Source: Lyngbya sp. CCAP 1446/10 (GTDB lineage Bacteria > Cyanobacteriota > Cyanobacteriia > Cyanobacteriales > Microcoleaceae). Taken from it: a stretch of DNA of 64,000 bases. The DNA lies in assembly GCF_026130175.1 (NCBI RefSeq), contig NZ_JAIGNI010000005.1, positions 98,679 through 162,678 of the forward strand, in the 5' to 3' direction. The position numbers were made by a program, and so were the translations under genes. The stretch's first letter is position 1. Each line of letters starts with the position of its first letter. Below are positions 17,782 through 27,272 of this stretch, in pieces. Below the pieces are notes generated by a model. It was not told the origin of the DNA. It made no database searches and saw only the letters and a list, made by a program, of their open reading frames with translations.

Positions 17782-18723
17782 TTAAACAAACTCATGCAAT
17801 GTGTTGAAAAAAAAAGGAAGATGAGACTTAACATCGCTACTTTGCTCTGAATAAAATCTGCCAATCTCTAACGATAGTTGCTCTCTAAATACGCGATCAT
17901 TACCGCTCCAGTCAACGGGTGGCTTAATTTTTACCCAAGAATCCTTAGCTTTTTCAATTGTGAGCAAAGCCATAATTAATTGCTGCTTGCACATTTCATC
18001 GGACGTATTTTTAAACTCAGTTTTCCATAAATCTTGTAATTTATCTAAATCTGTACAATTTAAACAATGATTTATGCGATCGAGCGCTCTCTGTATGTTA
18101 AGGTTATTTTTCAAGTCTGGATCGCTACTAATTTTATCAGCAATATCCATATAAATACTATTCAGTTCAACAGGATTATCCTGATACATCGGAGGATGAG
18201 GATAATCATCAAATATTGATTGAAGTTCAGGTGTGATAAAATATGCTTCTTTATGAATCAAACCTGTAATCCATATCCGGTGTAGTGCTGCATTTTGCGA
18301 TCGCACCTCCGATTTTTCGTAAAGATTGCAAAAAATTGCTTCTGTATCTGGAAAAATGTAATCATCAATCTTTTGCAGGTGCAAGTCCAAATCTATCATT
18401 GCAAAAAGTCGATCGGGATCTAAATACGAATTAGTGGTATCATGATTGTGTAATCTTAAAAGATTAAAATAAGTATTTATTACACTTGCGCGATCGCCAC
18501 AGTTGAAAAATTCCGGTCGCTTCTGTCTCCACCATGTAGGAACGCAAGCCTTATAAAAGTTGGCATCCGGCATTTTATCCATGTTTTTATAAGCTTGAGG
18601 CGATCGTCTACCCTCGATATCGGGAATAGGGCCTTCGCATAACACTACAATTTTGTTCTTAATTCTGGGAGATTGAAGAATCATCTCGCAGTGTTGTTTT
18701 AGCTGTTCTGGATTCAGACTCAT
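17782..18723 (-). CDS. TOPRIM-like protein, partner of the ATPase
   Basis: A 313-residue protein that I do not recognise as a named family. The N-terminus has IVVLCEGPIPD (E30-G31), and AMIDLDLH gives D111 and D113. An E-G then DxD order is the TOPRIM signature, as in OLD nucleases and in the DUF4435 protein AriB of PARIS. The middle (ITGLIHKEAYFITPEL) and helical C-terminus would be additional domains. The gene starts 8 bases after the ATPase stop, so the two are one operon. Inference: nuclease effector released or activated by the ATPase. It could also be a non-nuclease partner; no experiment is implied. Confidence 0.6.
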   Translation of the reverse strand: MSLNPEQLKQHCEMILQSPRIKNKIVVLCEGPIPDIEGRRSPQAYKNMDKMPDANFYKACVPTWWRQKRPEFFNCGDRASVINTYFNLLRLHNHDTTNSYLDPDRLFAMIDLDLHLQKIDDYIFPDTEAIFCNLYEKSEVRSQNAALHRIWITGLIHKEAYFITPELQSIFDDYPHPPMYQDNPVELNSIYMDIADKISSDPDLKNNLNIQRALDRINHCLNCTDLDKLQDLWKTEFKNTSDEMCKQQLIMALLTIEKAKDSWVKIKPPVDWSGNDRVFREQLSLEIGRFYSEQSSDVKSHLPFFFNTLHEFV

Positions 18724-18731
18724 TTCTAGTA

Positions 18732-20018
18732 TTAGGATTTTTGTTTGATCAGTTTTGGCTCAATTTCTTTAACGTGAGCTGGTGTCAGAGCTTCACACAA
18801 TGCGTAGGAGTGAGTTGCCAGTATATATTGATTGCTGGGAGCCCACTCTTGAAGGTCTGATATAATTTGATATTGCCAATCTGGATGAAAAGCAATTTCA
18901 ACTTCATCCATCAAAACGATAGCATCTTTTATGTTGCGGGACTTGAGCCATATATAAATGCTAAGTCTTTTGAGTTCGCCGTGACTTAAATCTTCTGGAT
19001 ATAGTTCTATAGTTTCACCATTATTATACAGTTGAAAGTTGACACCCGAAAAATCTTCATTTAAGTTTATCCTTTTATTGCCCAATAGCAGATTTAAGTC
19101 ATTAATTAGAGATTGATAGCTGTTCCCGTAGCTACCTGTTTTTATTGCTTCCCTGAAATCGCGATCGCGAGCATCTTTAAATGATTTAATAAGTAGCTTT
19201 ACAGCAAGGAAATCATAGGTGAATAAACCTTTTAATTCAAATCTTGCAGATGCGAGTATCCCGTAATAATTCTTATCTGCCTTACTTGAATTGCTAAATA
19301 ATAGTCTTCTAGAATCCGGCGGAAGAAACAGAAAAACTTGTGTTGAAGGAGCTGCCAAAAATATTTTATTTGACAGTTTAGTTAAAAAATCTCCTACTTC
19401 TTTGCCATTTATATTATTGATATGACAGAGTAAAGCTTCATCTTGATGATAATCTGAATTTCTGTCACTTGAATAATTACAGATATATTTCATATTTTGG
19501 GATTTTAAATATTCAATACTTCCCCTATAAATTACCTCAAGATCTTCAAATTTCTGACAAGCTTTTATTATTTCATCGTAACTGTCCATATCTTGAGATT
19601 CAAGATAATCAATATTATTTCGAAGTATTTCTAATTGTTTTAACCCCGAAAAACAGAGAGTATCAATAGTTTCATTTTTAATATCTAAGGGCAATAATTC
19701 TTTTATAAAAAAATCTTTGTGAGAGATAAATTGAAGTTTGACATTTTTTTGTCCATCCCAAATATCAATGATCGCTAAGACTCTTTTGTCTTCCTCATCA
19801 GAAATTTTAAATCCATGAAGCAGGTTTTCTAAAAATATTTTTTTATTATAATCGCCGGAACAGTGCAGCAACACAAAAATCAACTGCAACAGCGTACTTT
19901 TCCCACCACCATTTTGACTCCCAAGCGGAAAAATCTTAGGAACAAAATCCTTTTCAAAAGTGATGTCTATATTTTTCAAACCGCGAAAATCAGGAACTTG
20001 AACTCGTAGCAAGTGCAT
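18732..20018 (-). CDS. ABC-type (AAA_15/AAA_21, OLD/AriA-like) ATPase
   Basis: A 428-residue ATPase. The ATG at 20018 is preferred over 20069 because AGGAG lies just upstream and the family start MHLLRVQVPDFRGLKNI begins there. Walker A GSQNGGGKST spans 33-41 region, the ABC signature LSHGE is at 344-348, Walker B AIVLMDEVEIAFHP starts at 366 and the H-loop ATHS is at 401-404. The long middle insert lacks a nuclease motif. Known: ATPases of this class with a separate TOPRIM partner form anti-phage systems such as PARIS; Gabija and OLD have it fused. The downstream gene is TOPRIM-like, which supports a split two-component defence module. Not related to a transporter: there is no membrane domain nearby. 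Confidence 0.85.
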   Translation of the reverse strand: MHLLRVQVPDFRGLKNIDITFEKDFVPKIFPLGSQNGGGKSTLLQLIFVLLHCSGDYNKKIFLENLLHGFKISDEEDKRVLAIIDIWDGQKNVKLQFISHKDFFIKELLPLDIKNETIDTLCFSGLKQLEILRNNIDYLESQDMDSYDEIIKACQKFEDLEVIYRGSIEYLKSQNMKYICNYSSDRNSDYHQDEALLCHINNINGKEVGDFLTKLSNKIFLAAPSTQVFLFLPPDSRRLLFSNSSKADKNYYGILASARFELKGLFTYDFLAVKLLIKSFKDARDRDFREAIKTGSYGNSYQSLINDLNLLLGNKRINLNEDFSGVNFQLYNNGETIELYPEDLSHGELKRLSIYIWLKSRNIKDAIVLMDEVEIAFHPDWQYQIISDLQEWAPSNQYILATHSYALCEALTPAHVKEIEPKLIKQKS

Positions 20019-20164
20019 AAAAAACTCCTGGTGTTGGGTTGCATTTTTTATTGAAACGCTGAGCCACAATCATTTTAGATTATAACTCACATTTTTTACT
20101 ATTTTCATGAACAGGCTTTCCGGCCTGTTCCACAACATATTAAATTAATGCTTTTTCGCGCTGA

Positions 20165-20327
20165 GTCCAGCAGTCCGCCAGGGGTTGAAACCCCTGTCTC
20201 AAAGCTAAAGTCCTCTGAAGAGGACTAATGAGTTTTTCAGTCCTCTTCAGAGGACTTTCGCTATTAGCCAGGGAATTCATTCCCTGGCGGACTTTCGCTA
20301 TTAGCCAGGGAATTCATTCCCTGGCGG
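20165..20327. repeat. Cluster of palindromes and a 37-bp tandem repeat
   Basis: Between the ATPase start and dapL. AGTCCTCTGAAGAGGACT and its reverse complement AGTCCTCTTCAGAGGACT form an 18-bp stem with a 12-base loop. A 37-base unit ending in CCAGGGAATTCATTCCCTGG is present twice (20254-20290, 20291-20327), each with a 9-bp stem. AGGGGTTGAAACCCCT lies to the left. No gene is seen in 20019-20361. Confidence 0.85.
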
Positions 20328-20361
20328 ACTGGCGGCCTTTCGGTTTAAGCGGGAGATGAGA

Positions 20362-21600
20362 TTAAACCTTAAACTCTTCCCCAATCCGTCGCATCGCTTC
20401 CTCGACATTTTCCCGACTGTTAAATGCCGAAATGCGGAAATAACCCTCACCCGCAGCGCCGAAACCAGAACCCGGTGTTCCCACCACATTTACAGTTTGC
20501 AGCAACTTATCAAAAAACTCCCAACTCGTCAAACCTTGAGGCGTTTTCACCCATACATAAGGCGCATTCTCGCCACCGTAAACCTCGATTCCCGCCGCTG
20601 TCAATTTCTCGCGAATTATCTTCGCATTTTCCATGTAAAAATTGACTAATGCCTTAATTTGTGCTTTGCCTTCCTCAGAATAAACGGCTTCTGCACCGCG
20701 CTGCACGATGTAAGAAACGCCATTAAATTTAGTAGATTGGCGGCGGTTCCACAACTTCCAAATTTCGACATCGGAACCGTCGGCGGCTTTTCCGGTTAAA
20801 GTCTTCGGTACTACTGTAAAGGCGCAGCGAGTACCGGTGAAACCAGCATTCTTTGAGAACGAACGAAATTCGATCGCACAATCGCGCGCACCTTCAATTT
20901 CGTAGATAGAATGCGGTAAACTCGGATCGGTAATATACGCTTCGTAGGCCGCATCGAAGAAAATAATCGAACCGTTCGCCTTAGCATAATTTACCCAAGC
21001 TTGCAAGTGCTCCTTCGTTGCAGTTGCGCCCGTCGGATTGTTGGGGAAACACAGGTAAATTAAATCAACTTTTTTGTCTGTGGGAATTTGGGCGGTAAAG
21101 TTGTTTTCTGCTGTAATTGGCAGGTAAACAAAGCCTTCGTACTCGCCTTTGTCGTTAGCATCTCCCGTATGTCCCGCCATTACGTTAGTGTCTACATAGA
21201 CGGGGTAGACTGGATCTGTAACTGCGATCGTGTTATTGTTGCCAAAGATATCGAGAATGTTGCCGCAGTCGCACTTAGAACCGTCAGAAATAAAGATTTC
21301 CGAAGCATCAATATCGCATCCCCGCGATTGGAAATCGTGCTGGGCAATTTTCTCGCGCAGCCATTCATAACCTTGTTCCGGGCCGTATCCTTTGAAGGTA
21401 TCCCGCGAACCCATGTCTGCTACCGCCGCCACCATCGCCTCGCGACAAGCAGCAGGTAGCGGTTCCGTCACGTCGCCAATCCCCAGCCGGATGATGGGCG
21501 CTTGGGGATTCGCATCTGCGTATGCTTTGACTCTGCGGCCAATTTCGGGAAACAGGTAGCCGGCTTTGAGTTTGAGGTAGTTGTCGTTGATAGTTGCCAT
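20362..21600 (-). CDS. dapL: LL-diaminopimelate aminotransferase
   Basis: A 412-residue PLP enzyme, full family length. The PLP lysine lies in [12 protein letters not shown], and [10 protein letters not shown] and the N-terminal [10 protein letters not shown] are typical of DapL. It converts tetrahydrodipicolinate directly to LL-diaminopimelate for lysine and peptidoglycan synthesis, the route used by cyanobacteria and plants. It is a single gene on the minus strand, divergent from the 21784 gene. Confidence 0.95.
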   Translation of the reverse strand: MATINDNYLKLKAGYLFPEIGRRVKAYADANPQAPIIRLGIGDVTEPLPAACREAMVAAVADMGSRDTFKGYGPEQGYEWLREKIAQHDFQSRGCDIDASEIFISDGSKCDCGNILDIFGNNNTIAVTDPVYPVYVDTNVMAGHTGDANDKGEYEGFVYLPITAENNFTAQIPTDKKVDLIYLCFPNNPTGATATKEHLQAWVNYAKANGSIIFFDAAYEAYITDPSLPHSIYEIEGARDCAIEFRSFSKNAGFTGTRCAFTVVPKTLTGKAADGSDVEIWKLWNRRQSTKFNGVSYIVQRGAEAVYSEEGKAQIKALVNFYMENAKIIREKLTAAGIEVYGGENAPYVWVKTPQGLTSWEFFDKLLQTVNVVGTPGSGFGAAGEGYFRISAFNSRENVEEAMRRIGEEFKV

Positions 21601-21783
21601 TTTTGCGATCGCGTGTTTGTTGTAAAATAGCTTACTGCTAATTGGCAGCTAGCTGTTGACTGTTGACTAAAAAATCCCTGGATTCATCGGTTATAGTAAT
21701 TCTAAAATCTAAAATTGGTAGAAGATTGACAAAAAAATCAACCAGCTTGTATAATCAGAATAGTGTGCAGCGCAGAAACTATT

Positions 21784-22875
21784 ATGGACGAGATCGAATA
21801 TGCCAAACTCTATCAAGAACTGGCCGCAATTCTGAATGAGTTTAACTTGGGTTGGGTAGTTCAACAAGTTGCGGATACTGTAGAGATAGGTAAAGTAATT
21901 CAAGAGCGATCGCTCAAAAGAAAAACACCTCTGCTCAAGATAGAAGATTATACCGCAAAAGAACAACTTTTGCTGTTAATTGCTGCTGTCGAACAAGTGA
22001 CGGTGAACACTTCCGAAATGGAAGACGAAATTGCTTATTTCTTGAAAGTAGAATCGGAAACCTCTCCTCTGGGCACAAAAATTATCTTTGCCAATTCAGG
22101 TGCAGAAACAGCCAAAACAATCGAGTTCACCTCCAGCGTGACAGCCCCACGCCACAAACAGGCGATCGCTCTCCAGCAATTACTCGAAAAACTGCCATCC
22201 GCGCCGAGCAACTGCGCCGTCAATTCCGAAATTAAGAGCAAATTAAAAAGCTCGATCGATCCAGATTTCAACGGAGTGCTAGAACAAGCAAGAATTTTTG
22301 ATGCTTACCTTTTTACCATCCTGCTCAAAGCAGTTGCCAATGAAAGTGGCAATATCTATTATAACAATGTTTTAGACGACGAAACACCGAAAAATTTAAC
22401 ATTTAGAAAAACAGCGGGAACAATCCACGGAACCGCACATCCATACACTCATGCTGTGGTGGAATTTCCCGACAAACCAGCCCTAGAAATTCACCTCGGA
22501 GTCAAAGTCCAAGGTAGAGCCGGAGTTCTGCACAATTGCAACGTTTTAATCTTGTACCAAAAAGAAGCAAATATTTGTCGCTTGCTCAACCGCGAGCCTC
22601 GACACTCCCAGGTGATTTTAGCAGTAAAAGCTGAACATAGTACCTCGGAACTTCAACTAGAAATGGCTGGTGCTTTTATTGGATTAGCGTCAGATATTCG
22701 CTACGAAGGCGGCAGCTATTTCATTTCTAATAGTTACTCACAACCCGTGGCAAAACTGCTAACTACGGCTCGCAAAAAATGGGAACTCAATATTTTTCCT
22801 AGAGCCACAAATGATGTCCATCGGTTGATGTACTCGTTTCAAACTATCTTTAAAGACTTTAAGGCTAGAAACTAA
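21784..22875 (+). CDS. Unknown protein with possible degenerate nuclease-like core
   Basis: A 363-residue protein from the ATG at 21784 (an in-frame GTG lies 21 bases earlier). I do not recognise a named family. The C-terminal half has a pattern reminiscent of restriction-endonuclease-like proteins: EIHLGVKVQGRAGVLHNCNV, then ILAVKAEHSTSELQLEMAG and FIGLASD. In relatives I recall, the first block reads HEC D and the second has E-x-K; here the acidic residues are N and K/E displaced, so the active site may be dead. The N-terminal 130 residues are helical with no membrane segment. Function is unknown and the nuclease idea is an inference. Confidence 0.7.
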   Translation: MDEIEYAKLYQELAAILNEFNLGWVVQQVADTVEIGKVIQERSLKRKTPLLKIEDYTAKEQLLLLIAAVEQVTVNTSEMEDEIAYFLKVESETSPLGTKIIFANSGAETAKTIEFTSSVTAPRHKQAIALQQLLEKLPSAPSNCAVNSEIKSKLKSSIDPDFNGVLEQARIFDAYLFTILLKAVANESGNIYYNNVLDDETPKNLTFRKTAGTIHGTAHPYTHAVVEFPDKPALEIHLGVKVQGRAGVLHNCNVLILYQKEANICRLLNREPRHSQVILAVKAEHSTSELQLEMAGAFIGLASDIRYEGGSYFISNSYSQPVAKLLTTARKKWELNIFPRATNDVHRLMYSFQTIFKDFKARN

Positions 22876-23174
22876 CATTAGGGCATTGGGCATTGGGCAT
22901 TGGGCATTGGGAATAGTTAGTGTAGGAATTCGCGTAAATACGAAATAAACCGGGTTTTTCACCAGTATTAAAGGCGAAAATGCACTATTGAGTAAAAAAA
23001 CGGTTTCCGTATCTAGGACTATAGTGATTAGTGGTTAGTGGTTACTTGTTAGTAGTTTTTCTAATAAAAAATAAAAAATAACAAATTACCAATGCCCGAT
23101 GCCCGATGCCCGATGCCCGATGCCCGATGCCCGATATAATTTATGATGTTGCGAGCACTCGAACCTTACGAATA
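22876..23174. repeat. Intergenic STRR region (GGGCATT, GTTAGTG, GCCCGAT heptamers)
   Basis: GGGCATT heptamers at 22880-22912, a weak AAACCGGGTTTTT inverted-repeat copy at 22947, GTTAGTG heptamers at 23028-23050, and a GCCCGAT array at 23094-23133. No gene seen. The DUF3352 gene starts 40 bases after the array. Confidence 0.85.
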
Positions 23175-24929
23175 ATGTTTAAGAAAGATAAATCTTCCCT
23201 GCTGTTTACGATCGGAGCCGCCACACTTCTGATCGGTTTAGGTATCCTCGCTTACTCGATCGTCATTTCCCGTGGCCCCGCCAAAGATTTGCCAGCGGGA
23301 GCAACGGTTGTTCCACAAGATGCGATGATGGCTCTATCCATCACTACCGATGAATCGCAGTGGAATAGACTGCGAGAATTTGGCACGCCGGAGTCCAAAG
23401 CTTCGTTTGAAAGGTTTTTAAGCGAATTGCGCGATCGCCTCCTGACAAGCAACGGTTACGCCTATCAGCAAGACATTCAGCCTTGGGTGGGTAACACCGC
23501 AATGGTAGCCTTTCTGCGCAACAAAACAGCCATACCAGTCCCCCCGCGCGCACCCAACGCGCCCCCGCCTCAGCCAATTCAGCAGTCAGTAGCAATTATC
23601 CTGCCCATCTCTAACCCGATCAAAGCCAAAGAATTATTAGCAAAACCCAGACCCCTCAACCAAGGAAAAATGGTGGAGCGCAATTATAAAGGGGTGCAAG
23701 TTACAGAAACTCAAGGTATACCCGATCGCAATTTCTCAGTCGCGGTACTCGGCACAAACTATCTAGTAGTCACCACAGATCCCACCGCCACAGACAGAAT
23801 AATTGACACCTACAAAGGCGAACCATCCCTCGCCAAAACCCCCGGCTATGCAGACGCCATCCAACAAATCAAAGATGCCGGTGCCTTCGGTCAAATCTAC
23901 GTGAATATGCCCGTTGCAGCAGCCTTTACAGCCGCCAACTCATCCCGCGAAATTTCGGCGGAAAACCTCGAAAAACTGCAACAAAATCAAGGATTTGCCA
24001 CCACAGCGACGCTGGATACAGACGGAATTGGATTCAAATCAATCTCTTGGCTAAAACCTGATTCTACCATTCGTATAGCAGTAGAAAACAATGCTCTCAA
24101 AATGGCTAACCGCCTGCCAAACAATACAATCATGATGGTATCCGGCGGGAACTTGCAGCGTTTGTGGCAAGACTACGTATTGGGAGCCGATGCTAACCCG
24201 CTGGCCCCGATTAATCCCCAAGTTTTACGCACAGGTTTAAAATCGACTACCGGCCAGGATTTAGATAAAGACTTCATCAACTGGATGGCGGGAGAATTTT
24301 CTCTATCATTAATACCAGCCCCCACGCAGAATCCGAAAGACAAATTTGCTGCGGGATTTGTATTTATGGTGGAAACAAACAACCGCAGCGCCGCGAATAA
24401 ATCCCTGAAACAGCTTGATGAAACGATGAAAACTAAAGGGTTTAGAGTTGAAGAAATTCAAGTGGGCGGGCAACCTGCGACTAAATGGACATCGGCGTTT
24501 GGAGGGATTACTGTAACTCGCGGCTGGATGAATGATGTGGCATTTATTACAGTAGGAGCTCCCGTGGTTGACGCGATTGTTCCGGCGCCGAAAAGTCCGC
24601 TTTTAAGTAGCGAATTGTTCCAAAAAACTGTACGATCGCAACTTAAGCCTCACAACGGCAATTTTTTCATCGACACCGAGAGTGCGTTTAACCCGAAAAA
24701 CCTAGCTTTGCCGGAGTTTCCTCCCAGCCAAAAAATGTGGATAGATGCCACGCGGTCGATCGGCGTTACAGCGGCCGTCGTTGGCGATCGTACCACCCGC
24801 TACGACGCTTTTGTCGGACTCAAAAAATCCGACCCATCCACTCCTTCACCAAAGCTCTCACCGAGTGCATCTTCACCGAGTTCATCTTCACCGAGTCCCT
24901 CGCCCACCGTCCAAACTTCACCCAATTAA
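23175..24929 (+). CDS. DUF3352 family membrane-anchored protein
   Basis: About 584 residues from the ATG at 23175; a longer reading would extend into the upstream heptamer array. A membrane anchor lies at residues 8-30 (SLLFTIGAATLLIGLGILAY). The remainder, with PAGATVVPQDAMMALSI, PWVGNTAMVAFL and QPWVGN-type motifs, matches the cyanobacterial DUF3352 family, presumably in the periplasm or thylakoid lumen. The C-terminal 40 residues are Ser/Pro-rich low complexity. Function unknown; single gene. Confidence 0.85.
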   Translation: MFKKDKSSLLFTIGAATLLIGLGILAYSIVISRGPAKDLPAGATVVPQDAMMALSITTDESQWNRLREFGTPESKASFERFLSELRDRLLTSNGYAYQQDIQPWVGNTAMVAFLRNKTAIPVPPRAPNAPPPQPIQQSVAIILPISNPIKAKELLAKPRPLNQGKMVERNYKGVQVTETQGIPDRNFSVAVLGTNYLVVTTDPTATDRIIDTYKGEPSLAKTPGYADAIQQIKDAGAFGQIYVNMPVAAAFTAANSSREISAENLEKLQQNQGFATTATLDTDGIGFKSISWLKPDSTIRIAVENNALKMANRLPNNTIMMVSGGNLQRLWQDYVLGADANPLAPINPQVLRTGLKSTTGQDLDKDFINWMAGEFSLSLIPAPTQNPKDKFAAGFVFMVETNNRSAANKSLKQLDETMKTKGFRVEEIQVGGQPATKWTSAFGGITVTRGWMNDVAFITVGAPVVDAIVPAPKSPLLSSELFQKTVRSQLKPHNGNFFIDTESAFNPKNLALPEFPPSQKMWIDATRSIGVTAAVVGDRTTRYDAFVGLKKSDPSTPSPKLSPSASSPSSSSPSPSPTVQTSPN

Positions 24930-25043
24930 CTCTTAAATCCTGCCAAAAATCCGCCATCACAATCCCTTAAACAGCAACGCCGTGCGATCGATTAAAACCG
25001 AAAAGCAGCAGGATGTCGCACGTCTGGGAATCTGCGATTAAAA

Positions 25044-25069
25044 AAGTCTTCTAGTCATCTAGAAGACTT
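25044..25069. terminator. 11-bp hairpin between convergent genes
   Basis: The arms AAGTCTTCTAG (25044-25054) and CTAGAAGACTT (25059-25069) enclose a TCAT loop and are flanked by A-runs on the left. It sits between the convergent DUF3352 and cysteine-rich genes, and may terminate both. The rest of 24930-25264 shows no gene. Confidence 0.6.
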
Positions 25070-25264
25070 CGATTACTTATTCTAACGATGAGTTTTAAGG
25101 TAGAGATCAGGGGGTAGCTTTTATCATTCTGGCTCAGTCTTAGGACAAAATAGCAGCTAGCATTTATAGCGCGCGATTTTTGTCCTCGGACTCAAACACA
25201 AAATAGTTTTTTTTAGCAGTTTCTCCTGACAATCCACGCCCAGAATTTACGTCAAAAAAGCTAG

Positions 25265-25699
25265 CTACACGCAGATAATCGTGCCGCTCTTAGAAACACA
25301 CTTCCACGACGAAAAAGGAGTCGTCCGATAACAAGCATTTGCCTCATACTTCAGACACGTACCTTGCAAACATACTTTAATTGATGCCTTCGCTAAAAGT
25401 ATATTGCCTTGAAGTGTCTGGCACTTATTGAGACCTATATTGGCGCAGGCAACTTCGAGTCCTGCTAGTTTCAAGCAGACTTTAAAGCCAGCGCCAACTT
25501 TGGTATAGCAAATTGCGATCGGCCCAACTATACTAAAGCAACCAGCCAGGGCTTCATGAAGCTCTAAAGTTGATGCCATCTGCTCATCTGCTGTCGCTAC
25601 TTCCGCTCCACCTTCTGAACTAACCACGGTGGCTAGTTTTTCCCCATCTAGAAATTCCAATGGATCGTAGTCTAGTTCAATCATTTCATGGTTTGCCAT
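25265..25699 (-). CDS. Cysteine-rich small protein with acidic N-terminal leader-like region
   Basis: A 144-residue product from the ATG at 25699, chosen because AGGAG lies just upstream. I do not recognise a family. Residues 1-50 are acidic (MANHEMIELDYDPLEFLDGE) and end near a Gly-Gly (SSEGGAEVATAD). Residues 51-144 contain all ten cysteines, spaced fairly evenly, with glycine- and alanine-rich hydrophobic stretches (SIVGPIAICYTKVGAG). No signal peptide. The acidic leader plus Gly-Gly plus cysteine core resembles a ribosomally made peptide precursor, but no modification or export gene is adjacent. It lies downstream of the LuxR-type regulator on the same strand, separated by 168 bases. Confidence 0.7.
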   Translation of the reverse strand: MANHEMIELDYDPLEFLDGEKLATVVSSEGGAEVATADEQMASTLELHEALAGCFSIVGPIAICYTKVGAGFKVCLKLAGLEVACANIGLNKCQTLQGNILLAKASIKVCLQGTCLKYEANACYRTTPFSSWKCVSKSGTIICV

Positions 25700-25866
25700 A
25701 ATCTTGTCTCCTGAATTTAAGTTTGAGTTTTTGTCAATTAAACACTTCACCAAAACAGCAACTACATTGAGGCTGTTTGCTTTGTGTATGCTCTAATTCT
25801 CTTCAACCTAAACTTGGGAAACAATACGACGATCCGCGTATATAATTGTAAAGAAAATGCAACAAA

Positions 25867-26685
25867 TTACTCGGGTAGCAGCCCCAATTTTTCCAGAGCA
25901 ACCATCACAGCAGCCGTTCTGGTTTGTACACCGAGTTTGCAGTGAATGTGCTCCAAATGTTTTCGCACTGTTCCTTCACTGCAACCGAGAACTTTAGCAA
26001 TTTGGGCATTACTTTTATCTTTGGCAATCCAGAACAGAACCTCTGATTCGCGTTTGGTGAGTCCTAGCAATTCCAGACCAGAAATAGAGAATCTTTGCAC
26101 TTCTTGTTCCTCCAACAACAAGAGATATTGCTCGCCAATCGGATCGGGAATCAGCCGGATGTTCAACTGTCTTCCTGCTTGCTGAATGTGCAAGGGTAAA
26201 CAGCTAGATGGAACATTGCCGTTGAATGTGAGTCTCGAAATCTGTTGTTTGAACCAATGTTGTAAGAGTTCTGGCAATGAGTCTGGGGGGTGGGATAAAA
26301 AATACTGGCTCAACAGTTGTTCGGCGCGTTCAGCGATGAACTGGACCTGTCCGTCTACAGCCAAAACGATCGCCCCTAAGCGATCGAACATTTGCTGGAA
26401 TTGTGCCAGTATTTCCTGAATTTTGCTGAATCCTGGGTGATTTACCTCTGCCTGAATCTGGTGCAGCATCCTCGGATTCAGGACACAATCATCGATCCAA
26501 TCCTTGGACACCGCCGTTTTTAAAGTATCTGGATCTGAGTTTGTGCGATCGCCCCAGACTTCGATAGTATAATGTGTGTCAATATGTTCATAATTTTGAG
26601 ATTCAGCTTTTGCTGCTGGGAGTTGATCAAGATTTTGAGATGTCAAAATAACGTCGCGCTGGCGACTTTGTTTCTGTGAATTCAC
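25867..26685 (-). CDS. LuxR-type transcriptional regulator with PAS-like N-terminus
   Basis: A 272-residue protein. The start is GTG at 26685 with GGAG eight bases upstream. Residues of about 205-272 are a GerE/LuxR helix-turn-helix (LGLTKRESEVLFWIAKDKS, then AQIAKVLGCSEGTVRKH). Residues of about 85-200 (MFDRLGAIVLAVDGQVQFIA) look like a PAS domain. There is no phosphoacceptor domain. It probably activates or represses the cysteine-rich gene just downstream. A 9-bp hairpin lies in its leader. Confidence 0.88.
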   Translation of the reverse strand: MNSQKQSRQRDVILTSQNLDQLPAAKAESQNYEHIDTHYTIEVWGDRTNSDPDTLKTAVSKDWIDDCVLNPRMLHQIQAEVNHPGFSKIQEILAQFQQMFDRLGAIVLAVDGQVQFIAERAEQLLSQYFLSHPPDSLPELLQHWFKQQISRLTFNGNVPSSCLPLHIQQAGRQLNIRLIPDPIGEQYLLLLEEQEVQRFSISGLELLGLTKRESEVLFWIAKDKSNAQIAKVLGCSEGTVRKHLEHIHCKLGVQTRTAAVMVALEKLGLLPE

Positions 26686-27272
26686 TGGAAAATCTCCATT
26701 TGCATAAACGGTGAGAATGGCGAAACTAGATAGCCGTCACCTCCGGCTATCTCGCTCATTTCACTATCATTAATTTCTACAGCCGTAGAAATGCACTCTG
26801 AGATTTTTTTGACTGTGAACGATTTAAGTTTCTTTTTTAATTGATAACACTGGCTAGCTGTGAGTTACCAGTCACTCGATCGAGTGACTTGCAGTTTTTT
26901 GGTGTTTGTGTTAAGAGCATTCTCTAATTTGAGCAAGACTAACGCTCGACCTCAAAGGATTTACAATCAGGACAAAAATTGAATTTTATATAGATCGGGC
27001 TGCTTAAATTAATTGTTTTAATTTATGCTTTAAAAAATAATTTTCAAGTTGGTTGCTTGGTCGGCAAACTCGCGATTGAGTGGGTTGAATCGTTGGAAAA
27101 ATTCAAAATAATTCACTTGAATTGATTTTAATTTAATCATTCTGCGATATGGCACGGACACCGACACTCAAACCGAAATTTTTCTATTTCTTTAACTTGT
27201 ATCTTCGGTAACAGGGAATGTTTCGCTTACAATACAGTTATGTAGCATCTAAATTAAAAGAGCGATCGCACT
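26686..27272. promoter_or_regulatory. Intergenic region with two palindromes
   Basis: No gene seen in 587 bases between the divergent LuxR-type gene and leuC-like gene. A 9-bp stem (AGATAGCCG 26728-26736 with CGGCTATCT 26744-26752) lies 42 bases upstream of the LuxR-type start. A perfect 20-bp palindrome AGTCACTCGATCGAGTGACT sits at 26870-26889. Both could be operator sites; a terminator role is less likely since both flanking genes point away. Confidence 0.55.

Noticed and set aside
20019..20069. 17-residue extension of the defence-type ATPase
   Set aside because: The internal ATG at 20018 has AGGAG upstream and begins the family start.
23106..23174. N-terminal extension of the DUF3352 protein
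   Set aside because: It would translate a heptamer array; the ATG at 23175 is followed by a normal membrane anchor.
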